64,000 nucleotides of DNA from Nocardioides nematodiphilus (GTDB lineage: Bacteria > Actinomycetota > Actinomycetes > Propionibacteriales > Nocardioidaceae). The position numbers and the translations under genes are program-made. Below the pieces are notes generated by a model that saw nothing but the letters and a program-made list of their open reading frames with translations, was not told the origin of the DNA and searched no databases. This document shows positions 29,323-38,130 of the stretch, one piece after another (position 1 is the stretch's first letter; each line of letters opens with the position of its first letter). Location of the stretch: the NCBI RefSeq assembly GCF_020216525.1, contig NZ_JAIWOY010000002.1, forward strand, positions 248,001-312,000. Direction: 5' to 3'.

Positions 29323-30987
29323 ATGGAGTACGACGTCGTCGTGGTCGGTGCCGGTGGCGCCGGCATGACCGCCGCCTTGGCCGCAGCACGCAGGCACGGC
29401 CTGAGCACCGTGGTGGTGGAGAAGACCGCCTGGTTCGGAGGGTCAACCTCGCGCTCCGGCGGCGGGGTCTGGGTGCCGGGCAACTACGCGCTGCGCGCCG
29501 CCGGGCAGGTCGATCCCGACGACAACGCCCGCGCGAAGGAGTACCTGCAGGCGATCGTCGGCGACGTCGTCCCGCGGGTCAGCCGCGACACGTACATCGA
29601 CCGCGGGCCCGAGGTGCTCGACTTCGTCCGCGACCAGACGCCGGTGCGCCTGAAGTGGGTGCCGGACTACGCCGACTACCAGCCCGAGCAGCCCGGCGGG
29701 CGCGTCGCCGGCCGCAGCTGCGAGCCGGTCCCGATGGACGCGCGCTTCCTCGGTGAGGAGCTCGAGCGCCTCCATCCCCCGTACACGAAGGCGCCGGCCA
29801 ACCTCATCGTCACCCAGGCCGACTTCCGCAGGATCAGCCTCGGGATGCGCACGGTCCGCGGGCCGCTCACGATGCTCAAGGTCGCCCTCGCCCGCTTCAT
29901 CGCCGGCATCCGCGGACGCAGGATGTACGCGATGGGCGCGGCCCTGGCGATCGGACTGCGGCAGGGGCTGATCGAGGCGGGCGTGCCCGTCCGGTACGAG
30001 AGCGAGCTGGTCGACCTGCTGGTCGACGGTGGCCGCGTGGTCGGGATCATCGTCGTCGGCCCCGACGGCGTGCGTGAGGAGATCCGCGCGCGCCGGGGCG
30101 TGATCCTCGGCAGCGGCGGCTTCGAGCGGAACCTGGAGATGCGGGCGAAGCACCAGCCCGCGCCGCAGGACTCCGACTGGACCACGGGCGCGCTGGGCAA
30201 CACCGGCGGCGGCATCCTGGCGGGGATCGCCGCCGGCGCCGAGACGGCGCTGATGGACGAGGCCTGGTGGGGCCCGACCATCCCGTTGCCCGGGCGTCCG
30301 TGGTTCTGCCTGGCCGAGCGCAACCTGCCGGGCTCCTTCATCGTCAACAGCGCCGGTGAGCGGTTCATGAACGAGGCGCTCCCGTACGTGGAGGCGGTGC
30401 ACGAGATCCAGAAGGGGGAAGCGACCGGGGTCAGCCACGTGCCGGCGTGGCTGGTCTTCGACCAGCGCTACCGCAACCGCTACCTCTTCGCCGGTCTCGG
30501 CCCGCGCCAGCCCTTCCCCGGCACGTGGCTCAAGGAGGGCGTGGTGGTGAAGGCCTCCACACTCGCCGGGCTGGCCGAGAGGATCGGTGCTCCAGTCGCC
30601 TCCCTCGAGGCGACCGTCGAGCGCTTCAACGGCTTCGCCGCCACCGGCGTCGACGAGGACTTCCACCGCGGCGAGAGCGCGTACGACAAGTACTACTCCG
30701 ACCCGACGGTGCGACCGAACTGCTCGCTGCACGCCGTCGACCAGGCGCCATTCTACGCGGTCAAGCTCGTCCCCGGTGACCTCGGCACCAAGGGCGGCCT
30801 GGTCACCGACGAGCACGCCCGCGTGCTGCGCCCCGACGGCTCGCCCATCGCCGGTCTCTACGCCGCCGGCAACGCCTCCGCCGCGGTGATGGGGCGCACG
30901 TACGCCGGCCCCGGGGCGACCATCGGCCCGGCGATGGTCTTCGGCTATCTGGCCGCCGAGGCCATCGCATCCGAAGCAGGCGCCTGA
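29323..30987 (+). CDS. kstD: 3-Ketosteroid delta1-dehydrogenase
   Basis: 554 residues, FAD-dependent. N-terminal VVVGAGGAGMTAALAA, then FGGSTSRSGGGVWVPGN, and a C-terminal GLYAAGNASAAVMGRTYAGPGATIGPAM, all typical of KstD. It introduces the C1-C2 double bond, which primes ring B for opening. It is divergent from hsaA and overlaps the MaoC gene by TGATG, matching Rv3537-Rv3538. Confidence 0.92.
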   Translation: MEYDVVVVGAGGAGMTAALAAARRHGLSTVVVEKTAWFGGSTSRSGGGVWVPGNYALRAAGQVDPDDNARAKEYLQAIVGDVVPRVSRDTYIDRGPEVLDFVRDQTPVRLKWVPDYADYQPEQPGGRVAGRSCEPVPMDARFLGEELERLHPPYTKAPANLIVTQADFRRISLGMRTVRGPLTMLKVALARFIAGIRGRRMYAMGAALAIGLRQGLIEAGVPVRYESELVDLLVDGGRVVGIIVVGPDGVREEIRARRGVILGSGGFERNLEMRAKHQPAPQDSDWTTGALGNTGGGILAGIAAGAETALMDEAWWGPTIPLPGRPWFCLAERNLPGSFIVNSAGERFMNEALPYVEAVHEIQKGEATGVSHVPAWLVFDQRYRNRYLFAGLGPRQPFPGTWLKEGVVVKASTLAGLAERIGAPVASLEATVERFNGFAATGVDEDFHRGESAYDKYYSDPTVRPNCSLHAVDQAPFYAVKLVPGDLGTKGGLVTDEHARVLRPDGSPIAGLYAAGNASAAVMGRTYAGPGATIGPAMVFGYLAAEAIASEAGA

Positions 30988-31865
30988 TGCCCATCGATCC
31001 CTCCGTCGCGATCGGCGCCGCGCTGCCCGACCGGACGTTCTCCTGGTCCTCCAGCGACGTCCTGCTCTACCACCTCGCCATCGGTGCCGGCACACGTCCG
31101 GGCGACCACCTCGACGCCACCGCGCTGCGCTACACCTACGACGGCGACCTGCAGGTGCTGCCCAGCTTCGGGGTGGTGGCGCCGAGCCTCCACGAGACCG
31201 AGCCGCCCGCGGTCTCCTTCCCCGGCTGCGAGATCGACCTCGCAGCGGTGGTGCACGGCTCGCAGGAGATCCGGGTGCACGCCCCGATCCCGACGGCGGG
31301 CACCGCGACCCTGCAGACCCGGATCACCGACATCTGGGACAAGGGCAAGGCCGCGGTGATCTGGCAGGAGGGGACGGCAGTCGACCAGGACGGCGCAGCC
31401 CTGTGGACCGTACGGTCCTCGATCTTCGCCCGCGGCGAGGGCGGGTTCGGGGGCGCCCGCGGCGAGTCGACCGCGATCACCGTCCCCGACCAGGCGCCCG
31501 ATCTCACGGCGACGTATGCCGTGACACCGCAGCAGGCCCTGCTCTACCGGCTGTGCGGCGACCGCAACCCGTTGCACGCCGACCCCGCCTTCGCGCGAAG
31601 CGCCGGCTTCCCGGCCCCGATCCTGCACGGCCTGTGCACATGGGGCATCACGCTCCGCGAGGTGACCGACCGGCTGCTCGGTGCCGACGCCGGCCGGGTC
31701 AGCGGCTGGCGCGCCCGGTTCGCCGGCGTCGTCTTCCCGAGCGATGCGCTGCAGATCCGCGGCTGGCGCACCGAGGCGGGCGTGGCGGTCGACGTCGCGA
31801 TCGCCGACGGACCCCGCGCCGGCTCCCCTGTCCTCGCCGACGGGCTCGTACGGGTGGCCCCGTGA
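30987..31865 (+). CDS. MaoC-type enoyl-CoA hydratase, double hot-dog (ChsH3-like)
   Basis: 292 residues with two hot-dog halves. The C-terminal half carries the hydratase-2 motif YRLCGDRNPLHADPAFARSAGF and GLCTWG. The family hydrates sterol side-chain enoyl-CoA esters. Position directly after kstD and length agree with Rv3538 (ChsH3). The 3' end overlaps the next gene by GTGA. Confidence 0.85.
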   Translation: MPIDPSVAIGAALPDRTFSWSSSDVLLYHLAIGAGTRPGDHLDATALRYTYDGDLQVLPSFGVVAPSLHETEPPAVSFPGCEIDLAAVVHGSQEIRVHAPIPTAGTATLQTRITDIWDKGKAAVIWQEGTAVDQDGAALWTVRSSIFARGEGGFGGARGESTAITVPDQAPDLTATYAVTPQQALLYRLCGDRNPLHADPAFARSAGFPAPILHGLCTWGITLREVTDRLLGADAGRVSGWRARFAGVVFPSDALQIRGWRTEAGVAVDVAIADGPRAGSPVLADGLVRVAP

Positions 31866-33331
31866 GCGCGGAGATCCCCGCCACCGTCGCGATCAGCGAC
31901 GTCACCGAGTGGTCCGACGAGGTCGACGTCGTGGTCGTCGGCTTCGGCATCGCCGGCGGGTGCGCGGCCCTGGAGGCTGCCCGCGCGAGCGCACGCGTCC
32001 TGCTCCTCGAGCGCGCCGCCACCTACGGCGGGACCAGCGCGATGGCCGGCGGGCACTTCTACCTGGGCGGCGGGACGGCGGTGCAGCGCGCGACCGGGAT
32101 CGAGGACTCGGCCGAGGAGATGGCGAAGTACCTCACCGCCGTCTCCCGCGAGCCCGAGGCGGACAAGATCCGCGCCTACTGCGACGACTCCGTCGAGCAC
32201 TTCGACTGGCTGGAGGCGCTCGGCTTCGCGTTCGAGCGCTCCTACTACCCGGAGAAGGCCGTCATCCAGCCGGGCACCGAGGGGCTGATGTACACCGGCA
32301 ACGAGAAGGTCTGGCCCTACCGCGACCTGGCCACGCCGGCGCCGCGCGGGCACAAGGTGCCCGTGCCCGGCGACACCGGCGGGGCGAGGATCGTGCTCGA
32401 TCGGATCAACGACCGGCTCGCGGAGACCAGCGCGGAGATCCGGTACGAGACCGGCGCGGTCCGCCTCGTCGTCGATGACGCCGGGGACGTCGTGGGCGTC
32501 GGCTGGCGCCGCTTCGACGAGCGCGGCTTCATCCGCGCCACGGCCGTGATCCTGACCGCCGGCGGCTTCGTCGGCAACGCCGAGATGGTCGCCGAGCACG
32601 TCCCGACCCTGAGCGAGTCGTTGCGCTCGGGCACCTTCTTCCCCCTCGCGTCCACCTACGACGACGGGCTGGGCCTGCGCCTGGGCGCGTCGGTGGGCGG
32701 CGCGTGGAAGTTCATGGACCAGCCCTTCCAGACTGCGCCGTTCTACCCGCCGAGCAACCTGCTCAAGGGCATCATCGTCAACCAGCGCGGCGAGCGGTTC
32801 GTGGCCGAGGACAGCTATCACTCGCGCACGTCGGCGTTCGTGCTCGAGCAGCCCGCCTCAGGGGCCTACCTCATCGTCGACTCCGACCACGTCGAGCACC
32901 CGTCGTTCCCGTTGTGCCCCTTCCTGGACGGCTTCGAGACGGTCGAGGAGATGGCGGCCGGCCTCGAGGTGCCGCTGGACGCGCTGAGCGAGACGCTGCG
33001 CTCGTACAACAAGCACGCCGCGGACGGCGAGGACCCGCAGCTCCACAAGGGCACCGAGTGGCTCGCTCCGCAGGACAAGGCTCCCTGGGGTGTGTTCGAC
33101 CTGCGCCTCGGCAAGGCGATGTACGCCGGCTTCACGATGGGCGGCCTGGCGTGCACCGTCGACGGCCAGGTCCGGCGGGAGGACGGCTCGGTCATCGGCG
33201 GGCTCTACGCCGGTGGGGCCTGCGCGGCGAACCTGGCGCAGGACGCGAAGGGGTACGCGTCCGGCCTGCAGCTCGGCGACGGATCGTACTTCGGGCGACG
33301 CGCAGGCCGGCACGCCGCCGCGGCGCGGTGA
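31862..33331 (+). CDS. FAD-dependent oxidoreductase, KstD/fumarate-reductase superfamily
   Basis: 489 residues with a GTG start overlapping the upstream stop. N-terminal VVVGFGIAGGCAALEAA and YGGTSAMAGGHFYLGGG; C-terminal GGLYAGGACAANLAQDAKGYASGLQLGDG. It shares the flavoprotein fold of KstD but is shorter and lacks the KstD C-terminal motif. A steroid dehydrogenase or reductase role is likely from operon position; which ring bond it acts on is not evident. Confidence 0.78.
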   Translation: MSAEIPATVAISDVTEWSDEVDVVVVGFGIAGGCAALEAARASARVLLLERAATYGGTSAMAGGHFYLGGGTAVQRATGIEDSAEEMAKYLTAVSREPEADKIRAYCDDSVEHFDWLEALGFAFERSYYPEKAVIQPGTEGLMYTGNEKVWPYRDLATPAPRGHKVPVPGDTGGARIVLDRINDRLAETSAEIRYETGAVRLVVDDAGDVVGVGWRRFDERGFIRATAVILTAGGFVGNAEMVAEHVPTLSESLRSGTFFPLASTYDDGLGLRLGASVGGAWKFMDQPFQTAPFYPPSNLLKGIIVNQRGERFVAEDSYHSRTSAFVLEQPASGAYLIVDSDHVEHPSFPLCPFLDGFETVEEMAAGLEVPLDALSETLRSYNKHAADGEDPQLHKGTEWLAPQDKAPWGVFDLRLGKAMYAGFTMGGLACTVDGQVRREDGSVIGGLYAGGACAANLAQDAKGYASGLQLGDGSYFGRRAGRHAAAAR

Positions 33332-33424
33332 CAATGGGTGCGCACAGCGGATACATATCTGTGAGCTTCCTGGGTACTGGTCCCTGTCGGCCCGCACCCC
33401 GCGGGCCAGTGGAAGGGAGTCGCC

Positions 33425-33580
33425 ATGCTCATCCTCGGCCTGATCCTGCTGATCCTGGGGGCGGTTCTCCACGTGCCGATCCTGTGGACCATCGGCATCA
33501 TCCTGATCATCGTGGGCGCGGTCCTGTGGATCGCCGGCTCGGCGGGTCGTCAGATCGGCCCACGCGCGCACTATTGGTGA
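33425..33580 (+). CDS. Small hydrophobic membrane protein, DUF6131-like
   Basis: 51 residues. It is almost entirely two hydrophobic segments (LILGLILLILGAVL and ILWTIGIILIIVGAVLWIAG) ending in a basic/aromatic tail (GRQIGPRAHYW). GGAAGGGAG lies 7 bases upstream of the ATG. It resembles the DUF6131 family, common in actinobacteria, with no known function. It stands alone, followed by a strong terminator. Confidence 0.75.
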   Translation: MLILGLILLILGAVLHVPILWTIGIILIIVGAVLWIAGSAGRQIGPRAHYW

Positions 33581-33607
33581 TCGCTCGTCAGAGCACCTGC
33601 AATACCG

Positions 33608-33646
33608 CGAACAGCACGCGGCGGATGATCCGCCGCGTGCTGTTCG
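33608..33646. terminator. Perfect 19-bp inverted repeat, bidirectional terminator
   Basis: The arm at 33608-33626 and its exact complement at 33628-33646 flank a single central base, giving a very stable stem with GATGATC at the apex. It lies between the convergent DUF6131-like and OYE genes. U-tracts are weak, but position and stability favour termination in both directions. Confidence 0.8.
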
Positions 33647-33676
33647 TCTGTCCCGGGGACTGTGGCCGGGGCAGGC

Positions 33677-34765
33677 TCAGTCGGCGAGCGCGGGGTAGTC
33701 CGTGTAGCCGGCCTCGCCGCCGCCGTAGAACGTGGCGGGGATCGGCTCGTTGAGCTCGGCACCCGTCCGGAGGCGGAGCGGCAGGTCCGGGTTGGCGATG
33801 AACGAGCGGCCGAAGGCAGCCGCGTCGATCAGGTCGGCGTCCAGGAGGCGCTCGGCCTTGGCGAGGTCGTAGGCGCCGGCACCGAAGATCGGGCCGTCGT
33901 AGGCCGCGCGGAGCTCCTTGCGGAACGAGTCCTCGAGCTTCGGGCCACCGGCCCAGTCGGGCTCGGAGAGGTGCACGAAGGCCAGTCCGCGCTTCTTGAA
34001 CTCGGCCGCGAGGAAGAGCGCCATCTCCAGGTCGTCGTCCGCGAGACCGTTGAAGGTGCCCTGCGGTGAGATCCGGATGCCGACCCGGTCGGCGGACCAG
34101 GCGTCGATGATCGCGTCGACGGCCTCGAGCACGAAGCGCGCCCGGTTCTCCTGCGAGCCGCCGTACTCGTCGTCGCGCTGGTTGCTCGCCGTGCTGAGGA
34201 ACTGGTGCAGCAGATAGCCGTGCGCGGCGTGGATCTCGACCAGGTCGAAGCCGGCCTCGCGGGCGTTGCGCGCGGCGCGGGCGTAGTCCTCGACGGTCGC
34301 CTTGATCTCCTCGATCGAGAGCGCGCGCGGGGTCGGGCAGTCGACCCGCTGCGGGCTGCCGTCGGCGCCCTTGATCGTCGCGCGGTTCCGGTACGGCAGC
34401 GCGGAGGCCGAGACCGGCAGGGCGCCGTCGTGGAAGGACTCGTGCGAGACCCGGCCCACATGCCACAGCTGCGCGGCGATCGTGCCGCCGGCGGCATGGA
34501 CCGCGTCGGTGATCAGCTTCCAGCCCTCGACCTGCTCGTCGTTGTAGATGCCGGGGGTGTCGAAGTAGCCCTTGCCGATCGGCGAGATCTGGGTGCCCTC
34601 CGTGACGATCAGGCCGGCCCCGGCGCGCTGCCGGTAGTACTCGGCCATCAGGGCGTTGGGCACGTCCACGCCGGGCGTGGCGCGCATCCGGGTCAGGGGC
34701 GCCATCACCACGCGGTTGCTCAGCTGCACGGCGCCGACGGTCAGGGGCGAGAAGAGGCTCGTCAT
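33677..34765 (-). CDS. Old yellow enzyme family NADH:flavin oxidoreductase
   Basis: 362 residues. FMN TIM barrel with the N-terminal LFSPLTVGAVQLSNRVVMAPLTRMRA, the AQLWHVGR segment, and GFDLVEIHAAHGYLLHQFLS. These enzymes reduce activated C=C bonds or nitro/maleimide compounds (NemA class). The ATG at 34765 is preferred; an upstream in-frame start adds 43 unrelated residues. A role in reducing steroid enones is possible but not shown. Confidence 0.87.
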   Translation of the reverse strand: MTSLFSPLTVGAVQLSNRVVMAPLTRMRATPGVDVPNALMAEYYRQRAGAGLIVTEGTQISPIGKGYFDTPGIYNDEQVEGWKLITDAVHAAGGTIAAQLWHVGRVSHESFHDGALPVSASALPYRNRATIKGADGSPQRVDCPTPRALSIEEIKATVEDYARAARNAREAGFDLVEIHAAHGYLLHQFLSTASNQRDDEYGGSQENRARFVLEAVDAIIDAWSADRVGIRISPQGTFNGLADDDLEMALFLAAEFKKRGLAFVHLSEPDWAGGPKLEDSFRKELRAAYDGPIFGAGAYDLAKAERLLDADLIDAAAFGRSFIANPDLPLRLRTGAELNEPIPATFYGGGEAGYTDYPALAD

Positions 34766-34808
34766 GGTGTGCTGCAACGGCGAGGGCGGAGGATTGATTC
34801 CGCTCGAC

Positions 34809-35720
34809 ATGGGGCAGGCTGTCCTCGTGCCCTCCTCCGACGGTTCGACCTGGGACGGTGTCGGACTGCCACCCGCCGCCCGCGAGCGGATCACGCGCAG
34901 CGCGGAGTCTCACGTGGCTGGCTCGCTGCTCAGCGTGCCCGACGCGGCCGCACTCGCCGGTGTCGGTTTCTGGCCTGTCGGCGAGGTGATGGGCTGCATC
35001 GTGGAGCAGATCTCGTGGACCGGTTGGGGCTGCGGGTACACCTACGGCTGGAGCGACAGCCGGACGGTGACAGCCGGCAGTAGCGGCCGCTGGGCCGGGC
35101 TCGGACCGTACGTCGAGGCCCTGTCCCACGGCTGGGAGACCGCCCTACGCCGTCTGGTGGCGGAGGCGACCGCGCTCGGAGCCGACGGCGTCGTCGGCAT
35201 CACGCTCCAGCAGTCCCACCTCGATGCCCGCACCAGCGAGTTCGTCGCGCTGGGCACGGCGGTACGCGGCGACGGTGGCGCACGGGCCGCCCGTCCCTTC
35301 ACCACCGACCTGTCCGGCGCCGACGTCAGCAAGCTGCTCCACGCGGGCTGGGTGCCGACCGGAGTGGCGATCGGAATCTCCGCAGGCGTACGTCACGACG
35401 ACTACCGCACCCAGAACCAGCGGTGGCGCTGGAGCAGCAACGCCGAAATCGACGGCTACACCGACCTGGTCACCTCGATCCGGCACGACGCCCGCCGGCA
35501 GTTCGAGCGACGCGCACGCGCCCACGGTGGCGAGTCGGTCCTCGTCTCCTCGATGGGACTACGCGTGTGGGAGAACGAGCCGTCGGACAACCACACCGAC
35601 CACTACGCGGAGGCGACCTTCATCGGCACCGCCGCCACCCGCTTCCACCGTACGGCCACGGCGCCGACCTCGAGCCTCACCATCCTTCCTCTCACCCGCG
35701 CCCAGGAGAACCGTCGATGA
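34809..35720 (+). CDS. YbjQ-like (UPF0145/DUF74) repeat protein
   Basis: 303 residues from ATG 34809; GTG 34827 is an alternative. It has two similar halves. Each has a segment like VGFWPVGEVMGC or AGWVPTGVAIGIS followed by a helix (RRLVAEATALGADGVVGI) and a strand ending in VALGTAVR, the YbjQ pattern. YbjQ domains form pentameric rings and are loosely called heavy-metal-binding. ATGA overlap with the next gene, another two-repeat member. Function unknown. Confidence 0.65.
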   Translation: MGQAVLVPSSDGSTWDGVGLPPAARERITRSAESHVAGSLLSVPDAAALAGVGFWPVGEVMGCIVEQISWTGWGCGYTYGWSDSRTVTAGSSGRWAGLGPYVEALSHGWETALRRLVAEATALGADGVVGITLQQSHLDARTSEFVALGTAVRGDGGARAARPFTTDLSGADVSKLLHAGWVPTGVAIGISAGVRHDDYRTQNQRWRWSSNAEIDGYTDLVTSIRHDARRQFERRARAHGGESVLVSSMGLRVWENEPSDNHTDHYAEATFIGTAATRFHRTATAPTSSLTILPLTRAQENRR

Positions 35721-36547
35721 CCAGCACGGATGCCTCGCTCCCCCGCGATGCGATCAACCGCCTCAACGCGATGCGTGAGGGCGACCACAAGGGTCTGTTC
35801 ACCTCCGACCTCAGCGTCAATGAGTTCCTCCTCGTCCGCGAGGCGGGGTTCCGGCCCCTCGGTCTGGTGCTCGGCAGCAGCGTCTACCACGTCGGGATCC
35901 AGCTGGCCCGGTGGAGCAAGAACCAGGAGATGACGACGCTGTCAGAGGCGATGTACCACGCCCGGGAGCTCGCCATGACGCGGATGGAGGCTGAGGCGGA
36001 CGCCCTCGGCGCCGACGGCATCGTGGGCGTGCGGCTGATGATCGAGTTCAAGGAGTTCGGCGAGAACATCGCGGAGTTCATCGCGGTCGGCACCGCCGTC
36101 AAGGCCGACCCGGACCACCCGCTGGCACCGCCGGGACACTCGTGGCGCAACAACCTGGGCCAGCCGTTCACCTCCGACCTGTCCGGCCAGGACTTCTGGA
36201 CCCTCCTCCAGTCCGGCTACGCGCCGCTCGGCATGACGATGGGCACCTGCGTCTACCACATCGGGCACCAGCGCTTCTGGCAGGCGATCGGCAACGCCGG
36301 CGCCAACGTCGAGATCCCCCAGTTCACCGAGGCGCTGTACGACGCGCGCGAACTGGCGATGGGCCGCATGCAGGCGGAGGCGGAGCGGCTCGACGCCGAG
36401 GGCATCGTCGGGGTCCAGTTGCTGAGCCTCCCGCACCGCTGGGGCGGCCACACCACCGAGTTCTTCGCCATCGGCACGGCGGTCCGAGCGCTCCGCGAGG
36501 ATCACATCATCGCCAAGCCCGCCCTCGTCCTCCCCCTGACCGACTGA
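35717..36547 (+). CDS. YbjQ-like (UPF0145/DUF74) repeat protein, second member
   Basis: 276 residues with two clear internal repeats. Both start FTSDLS, continue FRPLGLVLGSSVYHVG or YAPLGMTMGTCVYHIG, then ARELAMTRMEAEADALGADGIVG or ARELAMGRMQAEAERLDAEGIVG, and end FIAVGTAVK or FFAIGTAVR. That is two tandem YbjQ-like domains. It is coupled to the upstream paralogue by ATGA and is a related but distinct sequence. No catalytic residues are recognisable. Confidence 0.68.
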   Translation: MTSTDASLPRDAINRLNAMREGDHKGLFTSDLSVNEFLLVREAGFRPLGLVLGSSVYHVGIQLARWSKNQEMTTLSEAMYHARELAMTRMEAEADALGADGIVGVRLMIEFKEFGENIAEFIAVGTAVKADPDHPLAPPGHSWRNNLGQPFTSDLSGQDFWTLLQSGYAPLGMTMGTCVYHIGHQRFWQAIGNAGANVEIPQFTEALYDARELAMGRMQAEAERLDAEGIVGVQLLSLPHRWGGHTTEFFAIGTAVRALREDHIIAKPALVLPLTD

Positions 36548-36557
36548 GAGACCGACG

Positions 36558-36977
36558 ATGACCGCCCTTCCACCCGACTCCCCCGAGCCCGACGTCGCGA
36601 TGCTCGCCGCAGCGCTGCGGGCCGACGCCCGCGACGTCGCGACGTACGCCGCAGTGCTCGCGGCCACCCTCGAGGACACGCTTCCACCCGGCACGGTCGA
36701 GGTGGAGCACAAACGGTCGATGGGCGACCGGCTCGCGGGGCGCGCCGGGACGGTGGTGCGTCTACGCGCCCGTCTCGACGGCGTGGTGCTCGAGCTCGAG
36801 CCTGCTCCCGGCGCAACGCCGAGGACCCGGGTGATCAGCGAGGTCGGCGGCGTGGTCATCTCGCGACGCGAGGTCGGGCTCGAGGAATGGACGCGAACGC
36901 TCGCCGAGCGGCTCGCCGAGCAGGCCCGGTCCTCCGAGGCGTCGCGCCTCGCGGTGCAGCGGCTGCTGGGCCTCTAG
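36558..36977 (+). CDS. Conserved hypothetical protein, third gene of the YbjQ operon
   Basis: 139 residues, not recognised. The middle (RAGTVVRLRARLDGVVLELEPA) is beta-strand-like and the C-terminus (LEEWTRTLAERLAEQARSSEASRLAVQRLLGL) helical. No signal peptide or membrane segment. It starts 10 bases after the second YbjQ-like gene and so is probably cotranscribed; a partner role is inference. It ends 4 bases from the convergent ligase gene. Confidence 0.6.
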   Translation: MTALPPDSPEPDVAMLAAALRADARDVATYAAVLAATLEDTLPPGTVEVEHKRSMGDRLAGRAGTVVRLRARLDGVVLELEPAPGATPRTRVISEVGGVVISRREVGLEEWTRTLAERLAEQARSSEASRLAVQRLLGL

Positions 36978-36981
36978 CAGC

Positions 36982-38121
36982 TCAGCGCCAGGTCGCCTCG
37001 GTGCGCTGGATGAGGTCGTCGACGACGCCCTCGACGCTGCCGAGGCGCTCGTACGCGGCACGCTGCTGGGTGGCGCCGCCGCCGCGCAGCACCCGCTCGA
37101 TGCCCTTCTCGACGCGCTCGAGGTCACCGGCGGCCTCGAGCGCAGGTCGGACGTGGTCGACCAGCCCGGCGAGCACCTCGCGGGCGGGGGCCAGCTCACG
37201 GCGACCGGGGTGGACCAGCGTGCCGGCGAGCCCGACGTGGGATGCGCGCCAGCTGCAGGCGCGCAGCACCTCGGCACGCCAGCGGTCCAGCGGCTCGCCG
37301 CGCTCCCAGGCGTCGGCGGCGGTCTGGACGAGCCCGCGGACCAGCGCCGCACACAGCACCGCGTCAGCCGGATCGGTGCACACGTCGAGGACCCGTACCT
37401 CGACGGTGGGCTGGCCCTTGGAGAGCCGCGCATCGAAGTAGAGCATCCCGTCGTCGCGGGCGGCGCCGGTCATCTTGAGCAGCCGCGCGGTCTCCTCGTA
37501 GCCCTCGACCGTCTCGAACGCCTCGGTCGCCCCGGCACTCGGCCAACGCGTCCAGGACTGGCTGCGCCAGGAGGCGTACGTGGTGTCGCGACCCTCGAAG
37601 TAGGGCGAGTTGGCCGAGATCGCCAGCAGCACGGGCAGCCACGGCGTGATGCGGTCGATGATCGCGACGCCCTCCTCGGGCGAGGCGATCGCGGTGTGGA
37701 CGTGGCAGCCGCAGGTGCTGCCCGTGCGGGCGGTCTCGCCGAACGTGTCGACCATGTCGCGGTAGCGGTCGTTGGGTGAGACCTGCGGCTCCCCGCCGGA
37801 GAGCAGCACGGCGCCGGCGGCGACGACCGCGAGCCCGGCCTCGGCAGCAGCGGTGCCGGCCGTGCGCCGGCTCGCGATCAGCTGGCGCTCGATGTCGGCC
37901 AGATCTGCGCTCGGATCGGTGCGGGTCTCGATCTGGTGCAGGAAGAGCTCCTGGTCGAGCTCGTCGCTCGCGGCATGCGGGCGCTCCATCCCGTGCTCGT
38001 CGCGCAGGGCGTGCTCGCGGTTGGCGCGGACGACCTGGTTCGAGCGCGGGCTGATCGTGCGGGTCTCGGGATCGATGAGGAGCAGCTCCTCCTCCACACC
38101 GACCGTGCGTGGGATGTCCAT
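36982..38121 (-). CDS. Carboxylate-amine ligase, GCS2 family (YbdK-like)
   Basis: 379 residues. N-terminal VGVEEELLLID and a following HQIETRTDPSADLADIERQL are the glutamate-cysteine ligase type 2 signature, with a central CGCHVHTAI. The family joins glutamate or a similar acid to an amine or Cys; YbdK has weak glutamate-cysteine ligase activity, and actinobacteria use a relative (EgtA) for ergothioneine. No egtBCD genes are nearby, so the product is unknown. It is last in a four-gene leftward run beginning at 40268. Confidence 0.83.
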   Translation of the reverse strand: MDIPRTVGVEEELLLIDPETRTISPRSNQVVRANREHALRDEHGMERPHAASDELDQELFLHQIETRTDPSADLADIERQLIASRRTAGTAAAEAGLAVVAAGAVLLSGGEPQVSPNDRYRDMVDTFGETARTGSTCGCHVHTAIASPEEGVAIIDRITPWLPVLLAISANSPYFEGRDTTYASWRSQSWTRWPSAGATEAFETVEGYEETARLLKMTGAARDDGMLYFDARLSKGQPTVEVRVLDVCTDPADAVLCAALVRGLVQTAADAWERGEPLDRWRAEVLRACSWRASHVGLAGTLVHPGRRELAPAREVLAGLVDHVRPALEAAGDLERVEKGIERVLRGGGATQQRAAYERLGSVEGVVDDLIQRTEATWR

Positions 38122-38130
38122 ACCCCGCTG

